Below, piece after piece: positions 55,200 through 63,187 of a stretch of DNA of 64,000 nucleotides. A program made the translations under genes and the position numbers. The notes under the pieces are model-generated. The model was not told the origin of the DNA. It saw nothing but the letters and a program-made list of their open reading frames with translations, and searched no databases. The stretch covers positions 3,720,001 through 3,784,000 of the forward strand of contig NZ_CP009754.1 of NCBI RefSeq assembly GCF_000772045.1, given 5' to 3'. The first letter of the stretch is position 1; each line of letters starts with the position of its first letter. Source of the DNA: Streptomyces sp. CCM_MD2014. Lineage in GTDB: Bacteria; Actinomycetota; Actinomycetes; Streptomycetales; Streptomycetaceae.

Positions 55200-56653
55200 A
55201 GTCCGTACTCCTTCCAGCGGCGGTCGACCTTCGCCGCCGTATCCGGGTCGGACAGCACCATGTCCGGCCAGCCCCCGTCGCGCGTGTACCCCTCCTCGGG
55301 CAGCTTCTTCGTCGCGTCGATGCCCGCCTTGCCGCCCCAGAACTGCTGGTAGGAGGCGTGGTCGAGGTGGTCGACCGGGCCCTCGACGACGGTGAGGTCC
55401 CGGCCGTAGTCGGTGTTGCCGAGCGCCCGCCAGGCGACCTCGTGCAGGTCGTGGACGTCGCAGTCGGCGTCGACGACCACGATCAGCTTGGTCAGGGACA
55501 TCATGTGCGCGCCCCAGATGGCGTGCATGACCTTCTGGGCGTGCTTCGGGTACTTCTTGTCGATCGAGACGATCGCGCAGTTGTGGAAGCCGCCGGCCTC
55601 GGGTAGGTGGTAGTCCACGATGTCCGGGACGATGATCTTGAGGAGCGGGAGGAAGAAACGTTCGGTCGCCCTCCCCAGTGGCCCGTCCTCCGTCGGGGGC
55701 CGCCCGACCACGATCGACTGGAGCAGCGGACGCCTGCGCATCGTCACGCAGTCGATCTTCAGGGCGGGGAAGGGCTCCTGCGGGGTGTAGAAGCCGGTGT
55801 GGTCGCCGAAGGGGCCCTCGGGGAGCATTTCGCCGGGCTCGAGCCAGCCTTCCAGGACCACCTCCGCGTGCGCGGGGACCTGGAGCGGGACCGTCTTGCA
55901 GTCGACCATCTCCATCCGCTTGCCCTGCAGGAACCCGGCGAATAGGTACTCGTCGATGTCGCCGGGGAGCGGGGCCGTGGAGGCGTAGGTGACGGCGGGC
56001 GGGCAGCCGAAGGCGATCGCGACGGGCAGGCGCTCACCGCGGCGGGCGGCGACCTGGTAGTGGTTGCGGCTGTCCTTGTGGATCTGCCAGTGCATGCCGA
56101 TGGTGCGCCTGTCGTGGCGCTGGAGCCGGTACAGGCCGAGGTTGCGGATGCCCGTCTCGGGGTCCTTGGTGTGGGTCAGGCCCAGGTTGAAGAAGGAGCC
56201 GCCGTCGTCCGGCCAGGTGAAGAGCGCGGGGAGGCGGTCGAGGTCCACGTCGTCCCCGTGCAGGACGACCTCCTGGACGGGCGCGGTGCCCGGCTTCACC
56301 TTCTTCGGCGGCACGTGCGTCATCGTGCCGAGCTTCCCGAAGGCCTCGCGCATGCCGACGAAGCCCTGGGGCAGCTCGGGCTTGAGCAGCCCGCCGATCT
56401 TGTCCGAGATCTCGGAGTACGACTTGAGGCCGAGCGCCTTGAGCAGGCGGCGGTCGGTGCCGAAGACGTTCATCGCGAGGGGCATGTCGGAGCCCTTCAC
56501 GTTCTCGAAGAGCAACGCCGGACCGCCTGCCTTGTTCACCCGGTCGACGATCTCCCCGACCTCCAGGTACGGGTCCACCTCGGCCTTGATGCGCTTGAGG
56601 TCGCCCTCGCGCTCCAGCGCCCTGAGCAGGGAGCGAAGATCGTCGTAAGCCAT
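55196..56653 (-). CDS. Menaquinone-pathway UbiD-family decarboxylase
   Basis: 485 residues, a prenyl-FMN-dependent decarboxylase. The active-site region ENVKGSDMPLAMNVFGTDRR, the segment EGPFGDHTGFYTP with the Glu and the metal-binding residues, and RPPTEDGPLGRATERFFLPLLK all match UbiD. ATG 56653 (start MAYDDLRSLL) begins the conserved domain; the longer frame upstream is not conserved. It is first in the ubiD-mqnP-ubiX set, whose products act together late in the futalosine pathway. Confidence 0.93.
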   Translation of the reverse strand: MAYDDLRSLLRALEREGDLKRIKAEVDPYLEVGEIVDRVNKAGGPALLFENVKGSDMPLAMNVFGTDRRLLKALGLKSYSEISDKIGGLLKPELPQGFVGMREAFGKLGTMTHVPPKKVKPGTAPVQEVVLHGDDVDLDRLPALFTWPDDGGSFFNLGLTHTKDPETGIRNLGLYRLQRHDRRTIGMHWQIHKDSRNHYQVAARRGERLPVAIAFGCPPAVTYASTAPLPGDIDEYLFAGFLQGKRMEMVDCKTVPLQVPAHAEVVLEGWLEPGEMLPEGPFGDHTGFYTPQEPFPALKIDCVTMRRRPLLQSIVVGRPPTEDGPLGRATERFFLPLLKIIVPDIVDYHLPEAGGFHNCAIVSIDKKYPKHAQKVMHAIWGAHMMSLTKLIVVVDADCDVHDLHEVAWRALGNTDYGRDLTVVEGPVDHLDHASYQQFWGGKAGIDATKKLPEEGYTRDGGWPDMVLSDPDTAAKVDRRWKEYGL

Positions 56654-56742
56654 GCCGTCCAGTATCCCCGAGCGGCTACCCTGGCCCTGTACCTGGGGGC
56701 CATGACGCGTCCCCACCCCTAGCTTCCCGCTGGAGAGGCCCC

Positions 56743-57075
56743 ATGCTCCGGGTGCTGATGTTCCTCGTCCCCCTGGCCCTGAGCGTCTACGCGTTCATCG
56801 ACTGCATCAGCACGAAGGACGCCGACATCCGCCACATGCCCAAGCCGCTGTGGGCGATCCTCGTCCTGCTCTTCCCGCTGGTCGGATCGATCTCGTGGAT
56901 CATCGCCGGCAAGAAGCGGCAGCCCGCCGGCTCCTCGCCCTGGCAGGGCGGCGGCGGGCGGCGGCAGTGGGTGGCGCCGGACGACAACCCCGACTTCCTG
57001 AAGTCCCTGGGCAAGGACGGTGAGAAGGACAAGGACGACGAGGACCGCAGCGGCGGCAGGCGGGACGAGCCCTGA
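56743..57075 (+). CDS. PLDc_N-domain small membrane protein
   Basis: 110 residues. Two transmembrane helices surround a short loop: LMFLVPLALSVYAFIDCI and LWAILVLLFPLVGSISWIIAG, the pattern of the PLDc_N domain that occurs at the N-terminus of cardiolipin synthases and alone in actinobacteria. The tail is hydrophilic and rich in Gly, Asp and Lys. ATG 56743 has GGAGAGG 5 bases upstream. It is divergent from the ubiD-like gene with 89 bases between starts. The function is unknown. Confidence 0.88.
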   Translation: MLRVLMFLVPLALSVYAFIDCISTKDADIRHMPKPLWAILVLLFPLVGSISWIIAGKKRQPAGSSPWQGGGGRRQWVAPDDNPDFLKSLGKDGEKDKDDEDRSGGRRDEP

Positions 57076-57087
57076 CGCTCCGCTCCG

Positions 57088-59013
57088 TCAGACCCTGGTC
57101 CAGCGCTGGGAGGCGGAGCCGGTGCAGGTCGTGGTGGTCAGACCGATCCTGGACGCCCGGCGGTTGAGGTCGAGGCAGCCACCGGTGTTGAGGTTCCTGA
57201 GCGAGCCGTTGGCCCCCTGCTTCCACTCTCCGCCGAACGAGCCGCAGGCGTCCTTGACGAGCCAGGCGTTCGCGGACCTGGAGTGGATGCACTGGGCCGT
57301 GCCCACGTTGAGGATCCGGAAGGCCCCGCCCGAGGTGTCCTGGAAGCGGAAGACGGCGACGTCGCCCGCGCAGTCGCCGTCGTCGACGGGGGTGCCGACG
57401 TACATGCACTTCCCGCTCGATCCGTTCTTCAGCATGAAGCTGCCCGACGCGGCCCCGCCGCCGTCCGGTCCGTCACCGCCGGACCCGCTCTCCCCCGGCC
57501 CGCTTCCGGAACCGGCGGACGTGTCCGAGCCGGACGATCCGCCCGCGTCGGACGCCCCGCCCGCGCCGGCGGATCCCCCCGGGCCGGAGTCGCCGCCGGA
57601 CGCGCCCTGCGCGGCGGCGGCCGCGTCCCCGCTGCCGCCTCCGCCGGACGCACCGCCGTCGCCGTCCTTCCCGCTCTCCGAGTCCTTGCCCCTGCCCTCG
57701 TCCCCGTCCTTGTCCCGACCGTCCTTCTTCCCGTCGTCGCCGCGGGAGGCCGAGGCGCTCGGACTGCCCGTGCCGGTGGCGGAGCCGGTGGGGGCCGGGG
57801 CGGCCGTCCGGCCGGCCGCGGGCGGCCCGGCCGCGTTCCCGTCCCGGTCCGCGTCGTCCATCACGTACGGCAGCAGCGTGAATCCGAGCGTCGCCCCGGT
57901 CACGACGACGGGGATCACGAACGCCAGCACCTTCGTACGCGCCCGCCGTTCACGCTTCTCCGGCCGTCCGCCGGTGACCACGGGGACGGACGGGGCTGCG
58001 GGCGCCGCCTTTTCGGCCTCGTCCGGCCCGCCCGCCCGGCCCTGCCCGCCCGCCTCGTCGGGCTCGGGCGGGGGCACGTGCTCCGGGGCCCGGGCGGCGA
58101 AGGCGGCCCGCTCGGTCAGCCGCTCGGTGATGTCCTGCGGCCACGGCGTGGCGGCCGACGGGCCGTGCGCGGCGGCGCGTTCGACGAGTTCGGCGGCCGT
58201 GGGACGGCCCTCGTGGTTCTTGTCCAGGCAGGATGCGACGACGTCGGCGAGTTCGGGGTCCAGGTCCCCGAGCGGCCCGAGATCGGGCTCCTCGTGGACG
58301 ATGCGGTACAGCACGGCGTGTCCGGACTCGTCGCCGAAGGGCGGACGGCCCGACGCCGCGTACGCGAGCACCGAGCCCAGCGCGAAGACGTCGACGACGC
58401 CGCTGGACGCCCGCTTGCCGGAGGCCTGTTCGGGCGACATGTAGGCGGGCGTGCCCACCACCATGCCGGTCCGGGTCAACTGGCTCTGGTCGGCGGCCCG
58501 GGCGACGCCGAAGTCGATGAGGGTGAGTCCGTCGAGGGTCAGCATGACGTTCGACGGCTTCAGGTCCCGGTGCACCATGTCCAGCGCGTGCACGGCCGCG
58601 AGTCCGGTGGCGGCCTCCCGCAGGATGAGCCACAGGGCCTCGGCGGGCAGGGGGCCGTGCAGGTCGACGGCCTCGCGCAGGGTGATGCCGGGGACGTACG
58701 CGGTGGCGAACCACGGCGGCCGGGCGTCCCGGTCCCCCGCGAGCAGCGGCGCGGTGGCCTCGTCGGGCAGCCGGGCGAGGTTGTCCAGTTCGTGTCCGAA
58801 GCGGCGCAGGAACTCCTCGTCCTCTCCGGCGACCGACGGCAGCACCTGTTTGACGGCCGCGTACCGGCCCTCGTGGACGCCGAGATAGACGCGGCCCATG
58901 CCGCCGGCCCCGAGCCGGCCCAGCAGCGGGATCGGTCCGATCCGGCGCGGGTCGTCGTCCTCCAACGGCTCGGCGCCACTGCCCGTGAGGCCCGATCCGG
59001 CTTCCCCGTTCAA
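57088..59013 (-). CDS. Ser/Thr protein kinase with C-terminal ricin-type lectin domain
   Basis: About 641 residues from the TTG at 59013, which has GGGGAGAGAG directly upstream; a GTG at 59064 gives 17 more residues. The kinase domain has LGAGGMGRVYLG, the ATP Lys in AAVKQV, HRDLKPSN and DFGVARA. A transmembrane helix starts about VLAFVIPVVVTGATLGF. A long Gly/Ser/Asp-rich linker leads to a C-terminal ricin-B-like (beta-trefoil) domain with paired Cys (CMYVG…CAGDV, CIHSR…CGSF, CLDLN…CTG) and the closing QRW motif. It may sense sugars outside the cell. Its closest local relative is the kinase remnant at 62800-63152. Confidence 0.9.
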   Translation of the reverse strand: MNGEAGSGLTGSGAEPLEDDDPRRIGPIPLLGRLGAGGMGRVYLGVHEGRYAAVKQVLPSVAGEDEEFLRRFGHELDNLARLPDEATAPLLAGDRDARPPWFATAYVPGITLREAVDLHGPLPAEALWLILREAATGLAAVHALDMVHRDLKPSNVMLTLDGLTLIDFGVARAADQSQLTRTGMVVGTPAYMSPEQASGKRASSGVVDVFALGSVLAYAASGRPPFGDESGHAVLYRIVHEEPDLGPLGDLDPELADVVASCLDKNHEGRPTAAELVERAAAHGPSAATPWPQDITERLTERAAFAARAPEHVPPPEPDEAGGQGRAGGPDEAEKAAPAAPSVPVVTGGRPEKRERRARTKVLAFVIPVVVTGATLGFTLLPYVMDDADRDGNAAGPPAAGRTAAPAPTGSATGTGSPSASASRGDDGKKDGRDKDGDEGRGKDSESGKDGDGGASGGGGSGDAAAAAQGASGGDSGPGGSAGAGGASDAGGSSGSDTSAGSGSGPGESGSGGDGPDGGGAASGSFMLKNGSSGKCMYVGTPVDDGDCAGDVAVFRFQDTSGGAFRILNVGTAQCIHSRSANAWLVKDACGSFGGEWKQGANGSLRNLNTGGCLDLNRRASRIGLTTTTCTGSASQRWTRV

Positions 59014-59132
59014 CTCTCTCCCCGTTCGCCGGCGCCGCGCGCTCCGTGCGGGAGTCGCGGCCACTCCTCGGAAGCTACATCTTTAGCACGGACGCCCCAA
59101 CTGCCGTACCGAGGAACACGGATGACTCCGCG

Positions 59133-60899
59133 TCAGTCGGGTCGCACGAGCCTCGCGATCCGCGCCGGAGCAAGCGCCCGGTCGAAGGCCCGTACGTCGC
59201 GGATGGCGCCGGGGAAGAAGTCGCGGGGCTCTCCGGCGAAGGAGGCCCGGCCGATGATGAAGGCGCCGGTGGCGGGGGCGGGGGCGGTGTCCTCGACGAC
59301 GGCTTCCTGGACGCCGTCGACGTACAGGCGCAGCTTGCGGGCCGGGCCGTCGCAGACGCCGGTCAGGTGGGTCCAGACGTGCGCGGCGGGTGCGCTGCGG
59401 CCGACGGCGCGCAGGCCGGGGCGGGCGAAGGCCCAGCCGTGGTCCTCGCTGGAGTACTGGAGGTAGAAGCCGCTGGCGTCGCCGCTGTCCTGGCTGACGG
59501 CGGTGGCGAAGAGGTCCGGTACCCGGGAGAGGCGGACCCAGGCGGCGACGGTGAAGCTGTGGCCCGCGCCGGTCTGCAGCACCGGGCCGTCGGTCACGAT
59601 CTGGCTGCCGGTGCCGTCGAAGAGGGCGCCTCCCCCGGCGTCCTGCCAGGCGACGCCGGTCGCGGTGCCGTCGTGGCCGCCCGCGGCGTCCCGCGCGATC
59701 CGGCCGGAGGCCTCGTCGAGGTGCCACAGCCCGGCCGGTACCAAGGGCGGCGGGGTCGCGGAGGAGGGTGAGGGCTCGGGCGCGGAGTCGTCCGACGTGT
59801 CCGGGCCGGCCGGGCGGTTGAGCCAGAACCCGGTTCCGGCACCGAGGGCGGCGAGCGCGCCCGCGCCGGAGAGCAGGAAGGCCCGCCGGCTGCGGCGGCC
59901 GTCGGTCCCGGCCGAAGTCGGGCGTGCCTCCGGCGCTGCGGGCACCGGCGGGCGTGCGGGCTCGACCCGGGTCCGCGGAGGGGCCGCGGGCGCGGCGGGC
60001 GGCGGGACGACCTGGGTGGGCACGGCGTCCGCGCGGGTCGGGCGGACGGCCGGAGTCCACTGCTGGGCGTGCGGCAGGGCCGTCGCGCTCTCGCCGCCCA
60101 GCGGTCCGATGCGGGCGAGGATCTCGCGCGGGGCGGGACGGCGGGCCGGGTCCTTGGCGAGGCAGTCGGCGATCAGGGAGCGCAGCGCCGGATCGGTGAC
60201 TGCGTCCACGTCGGGGGCGTTGTGCACGACGCGGTAGAGCAGCGCGGGCGTCGGTCCGGCGCCGAAGGGATTGGCGCCGGTCGCCGCGAAGGCCAGTACC
60301 GCACCCAGGCAGAACACGTCGCTGGCCCAGGTGACCTCGTCCCCGTTGACCTGCTCCGGGGACATGAAGCCCGGGGAGCCCGCCATGTGCCCGGTGCCGG
60401 TGAGGGAGTCGGCGTCGACGCTGCGGACGATGCCGAAGTCGATGACGCGCGGTCCGTCCTCGGCGAGCAGCACGTTGGACGGCTTGAGGTCGCGGTGAAC
60501 GAGGTGCGCGGCGTGGATCGACACCAGCGCCTCGGCGAGCCCGGCGGCCAGCGTGAGCACCGCCTGCGGTTCGAACGGCCCCCGCTCGGCCACCGCCTGC
60601 TCCAGCGACGGCCCGGCGATGTAGCTGGTGACCAGCCAGGGCAGGGGCGCGTCCGGGTCGGCGTCGACGACCGGGGCGGTGAAGGCGCCACTGACCGCAC
60701 GGGCCGCCCGGACCTCGCGCCGGAAGCGGTCGCGGAACTCCGGTCTGCGCAGCAGCTCGGCGTGCACCACCTTGACCGCGACGAGCCGTCCGCCCGGGGA
60801 CCGGCCGAGGAAGACCCGGCCCATGCCGCCCACGCCCAGCCGGCCCAGCAGCCGGTACTCCCCGACGGAGCGCGGGTCGTCCGGCTCCAGCGCTGACAC
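59133..60899 (-). CDS. Ser/Thr protein kinase with C-terminal LamG-like domain
   Basis: 588 residues. GTG 60899 is supported by GGGAGG 5-6 bases upstream. The kinase domain has LGVGGMGRVFLG, Lys43, HRDLKPSNVLL and DFGIVRS. After a Pro/Ala-rich linker, SRRAFLLSGAGALAALGAG forms one transmembrane or signal-anchor helix. The outer part is a concanavalin/LamG-like beta-sandwich (GLWHLDEASGRIARDAAGG, FTVAAWVRLS, RKLRLYVDGVQEA), a common carbohydrate- or cell-wall-binding fold. The ligand is unknown. It is the fourth sensor kinase of the window and is transcribed just after the VOC gene on the same strand. Confidence 0.9.
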   Translation of the reverse strand: MSALEPDDPRSVGEYRLLGRLGVGGMGRVFLGRSPGGRLVAVKVVHAELLRRPEFRDRFRREVRAARAVSGAFTAPVVDADPDAPLPWLVTSYIAGPSLEQAVAERGPFEPQAVLTLAAGLAEALVSIHAAHLVHRDLKPSNVLLAEDGPRVIDFGIVRSVDADSLTGTGHMAGSPGFMSPEQVNGDEVTWASDVFCLGAVLAFAATGANPFGAGPTPALLYRVVHNAPDVDAVTDPALRSLIADCLAKDPARRPAPREILARIGPLGGESATALPHAQQWTPAVRPTRADAVPTQVVPPPAAPAAPPRTRVEPARPPVPAAPEARPTSAGTDGRRSRRAFLLSGAGALAALGAGTGFWLNRPAGPDTSDDSAPEPSPSSATPPPLVPAGLWHLDEASGRIARDAAGGHDGTATGVAWQDAGGGALFDGTGSQIVTDGPVLQTGAGHSFTVAAWVRLSRVPDLFATAVSQDSGDASGFYLQYSSEDHGWAFARPGLRAVGRSAPAAHVWTHLTGVCDGPARKLRLYVDGVQEAVVEDTAPAPATGAFIIGRASFAGEPRDFFPGAIRDVRAFDRALAPARIARLVRPD

Positions 60900-60957
60900 A
60901 GATCCCTCCCGGCATGCGGTTCTCGCCCCTGCGGGCGGATCCAGCATAGGGGGGTGG

Positions 60958-61365
60958 TCAGCGGGCGGCGTCGGCGAACTTCTCGACGGCGGCCGGGGTG
61001 ACCGGCGTGAAGAAGTTGACCAGGTTGCCGTCGGGGTCGCGCACGAGGAGCGCCCGGTTGCCCCAGGGCATGGTCGTGGGCTCCTTGACGAAGTCCGTGA
61101 CCCATCCGGTGAGGTTGCGGTGCACGGCGTCCACGTCGTCCACCAGGAACTCGACGATCACGCTGCGGTTGTCGGCGGGGCGGGCGGAGCCGGGGGCGAA
61201 GAGCGGCACGGTGCGGGTGCTGCCGATCGCGAGGGTGCCCGAGGGACTGCGCAGTTCCGCGAAGTCCTCGGTGGCCCAGGCCGCGCGCAGGCCGGTGGCG
61301 CGTTCGTAGAAGCCGACCAGGCGGGCGACGTCGTCCGTGATGACGCGGATCGATACGAGATTCAT
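60958..61365 (-). CDS. VOC-family (glyoxalase-like) protein
   Basis: 135 residues with two beta-alpha-beta-beta-beta units: VRVITDDVARLVGFYERATGL and IVEFLVDDVDAVHRNLTGW, ending in RDPDGNLVNFF. Metal-site residues cannot be assigned with confidence. Members include glyoxalases, dioxygenases and antibiotic-binding resistance proteins. The divergent WYL regulator and the inverted repeat between the genes indicate specific control. ATG 61365. Confidence 0.88.
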   Translation of the reverse strand: MNLVSIRVITDDVARLVGFYERATGLRAAWATEDFAELRSPSGTLAIGSTRTVPLFAPGSARPADNRSVIVEFLVDDVDAVHRNLTGWVTDFVKEPTTMPWGNRALLVRDPDGNLVNFFTPVTPAAVEKFADAAR

Positions 61366-61411
61366 GGGTTCACTCCAGTTCGGCCGGTGCTGTCCTTCAC
61401 ACGCTAGGAGG

Positions 61412-61438
61412 GATACCGGTCACTTTCCGGCCGGTATC
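61412..61438. promoter_or_regulatory. GATACCGG…CCGGTATC operator candidate
   Basis: A perfect 8-bp inverted repeat (61412-61419 and 61431-61438, 11-base centre) in the 90-base gap between the VOC gene and the WYL regulator. This is where a YafY-type regulator would act on its divergent target. Confidence 0.5.
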
Positions 61439-61455
61439 GGCGGCAGACTTGGGGC

Positions 61456-62739
61456 ATGTCCCGTCCCGTGTCCCGAGTGCTCACCCTGCTCGAACTGCTC
61501 CAGGCGGGCGGCGTGCGGACCGTGGCCGAACTCGCCGACCGGCTCGGCGTCGGCGAGCGCACGGTGCGCCGGTACGTCGACCACCTCGTTGACCTCGACG
61601 TCCCCGTGGAGTCGGTGCGCGGCCGCTACGGCGGCTACCGGCTCGCCCCCGGCCACCGCATGCCCCCGCTGATGCTGACCGACGACGAGGCGCTGGCCGT
61701 CCTGCTGGGCCTGGTCGCCGGCCGGCGGACCGGGATCACGGCGGCGGCGGGTACGGCGGGCGAGACGGCGGCGGCGAAGGTCCGCCGGGTGCTGCCGGAC
61801 CGGCTCCGCCGGCGTCTGGACGCGGTGCTCGACTCCGTCACCTTCACGACCGCGCCGGCCGAGTCGGCCGCCCCTCGGGCCGCCGTGCTGCTCCCGATCG
61901 CCGACGCCGTACGGCATCACCGGCCGGTGTCGGTGCGGTACACCGGCGGCAGCGGCCGGGGCGGCGAACGGACCCTGTACCCGTACGGGCTCGTCGCGCA
62001 CGGGGGCCGGTGGTACGTGACGGGCCGGGACCTCTCGGTCGCCGCAGACCGGACGTTCCGCCTCGACCGCATCGCCGGCGCGAGGGTGCTGCCGGGCACC
62101 TTCGAACCGCCGCCCGGCCCGGACCCGGCGGAGCGGGTGCTGACGGCACTGGCCACCGCGCCCTACCGGCACGAGGTGACGGTACGGGTGCGGGGGACGG
62201 CCGAGGAGGTCCGCGGCCTGCTGCCGGCGAGCGTGGCGACCGTCACCGCGGAGACGGGCGGGGGCGAGGCCCCGCCGGGGTCCGGGGGCGGTGGTTCCCC
62301 CGGGTCCCGGGGGAATGACTCACCCGGGTGCGGGGGCGGTGATTCACCCGGGTCCCGGTACGGCGGCTCACCGGAGCCCGGAGCCGAGGCCTCCCCCGAG
62401 CCCGGGGACGACGGCTCACCCGAGTCCGGGGGCGGTGGCTTCCCCGCATCCTGGGACGCCGACTGCCCCGAGCCCAAGCCCGATACCGGTGCCGCTCCCC
62501 GGGCCGGGACCGAGACCGCTCCCGGGTCCGGCGGCGGCGCGGAGCCCTGGTGCCAGGTCGAGATTCGGGCCGAGCGGCTCGACTGGCTGCCAGGGCTGCT
62601 CGCCTCGCTGGACCGCCCGTTCGTCGTGGAGCGGCCGGACGAGCTGCGCGCTCTCGTCGCGGACCTCGCGGACCGGCTCAGGGACGCGGCGCGGCACCGG
62701 CCGGCCGGGGAAGGACCGCCCCGGTCGCGCCAGGCGTGA
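61456..62739 (+). CDS. YafY-type WYL-domain transcriptional regulator with a low-complexity insertion
   Basis: 427 residues. An N-terminal HTH (RVLTLLELLQAGGVRTVAELADRLGVGERTVRRYV) is followed by the WYL domain (VRYTGG…TLYPYGLVAHGGRWYVTGRD, with the R-x-D-R-I segment) and a WCX domain. About 100 residues (266-365) of Gly/Pro/Ser/Glu repeats (GSPGSRG, GSPEPGA and the like) interrupt the C-terminal WCX domain, whose beta-alpha part resumes as QVEIRAERLDWLPGLLASL. Relatives are normally ~320 residues, so this is an expansion in a repeat tract. ATG 61456. It is divergent from the VOC gene, its probable target. Confidence 0.88.
   Translation: MSRPVSRVLTLLELLQAGGVRTVAELADRLGVGERTVRRYVDHLVDLDVPVESVRGRYGGYRLAPGHRMPPLMLTDDEALAVLLGLVAGRRTGITAAAGTAGETAAAKVRRVLPDRLRRRLDAVLDSVTFTTAPAESAAPRAAVLLPIADAVRHHRPVSVRYTGGSGRGGERTLYPYGLVAHGGRWYVTGRDLSVAADRTFRLDRIAGARVLPGTFEPPPGPDPAERVLTALATAPYRHEVTVRVRGTAEEVRGLLPASVATVTAETGGGEAPPGSGGGGSPGSRGNDSPGCGGGDSPGSRYGGSPEPGAEASPEPGDDGSPESGGGGFPASWDADCPEPKPDTGAAPRAGTETAPGSGGGAEPWCQVEIRAERLDWLPGLLASLDRPFVVERPDELRALVADLADRLRDAARHRPAGEGPPRSRQA
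62251..62550 (+). repeat. Degenerate G/C-rich minisatellite inside the WYL gene
   Basis: An in-frame stretch of imperfect ~24-30-bp repeats (variants of CACCCGGGTCCGGGGGCGG) that encodes the Gly/Pro/Ser-rich insertion. The length keeps frame, consistent with replication-slippage growth between family members. Confidence 0.7.
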
Positions 62740-62799
62740 CGGAACCTCCCGCACGTCCCCCGCCCGACGGGAAGGTGCCCGCCGAGCGGGGGACGCCCC

Positions 62800-63152
62800 C
62801 TAGATCCGCGTCCAGCGCTGGGCGGCCGTTCCCGGTCGGCAGTGTTGCGAGGACGTCTCGCCGCCGAAGCCCGGGGCGAGACAGCCGTGGTTGAAGACGC
62901 TCTTCAGGGTGGATCCGGAGCCGGGGATCCACTCCGTGACGAACGCGGCTCGTTCGGCCAGGGACTCGGCCACGGCCCTCGGCCACGGCGGCGGCTCGTA
63001 CGGTCCGTGCCGCTCGGCGGTGGCGAGCAGCTCGACCGCGGTCGGCCGTCCCTCGTGGTCCTTGTCCAGGACGCGACGACGTCGGCGAGTTCGCCGTCCA
63101 GGTCCCTGAGGGGCTGGAGGTCGGGCTCGTCCGTCAGGATGCGGTTCAGCAT
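62800..63152 (-). pseudogene. Remnant of a ricin-domain Ser/Thr kinase gene
   Basis: Two frames together match parts of the kinase at 57088-59013. The first reads RILTDEPDLQPLRDLD and GELADVVAS (the C-terminal end of the kinase domain). A 4-base deletion near 63075 then shifts frame, and the second continues LDKDHEGRPTAVELLATAE and ends QRWTRI, like the last residues of the lectin domain. The kinase core, membrane helix, linker and most of the lectin are missing. ATG 63152 to TAG 62800 is 353 bases, not a multiple of three. It is a decayed paralogue. Confidence 0.75.
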
Positions 63153-63187
63153 GATGGGCTCGCCGGTCCCCGCCTAGGCTGCGCACG

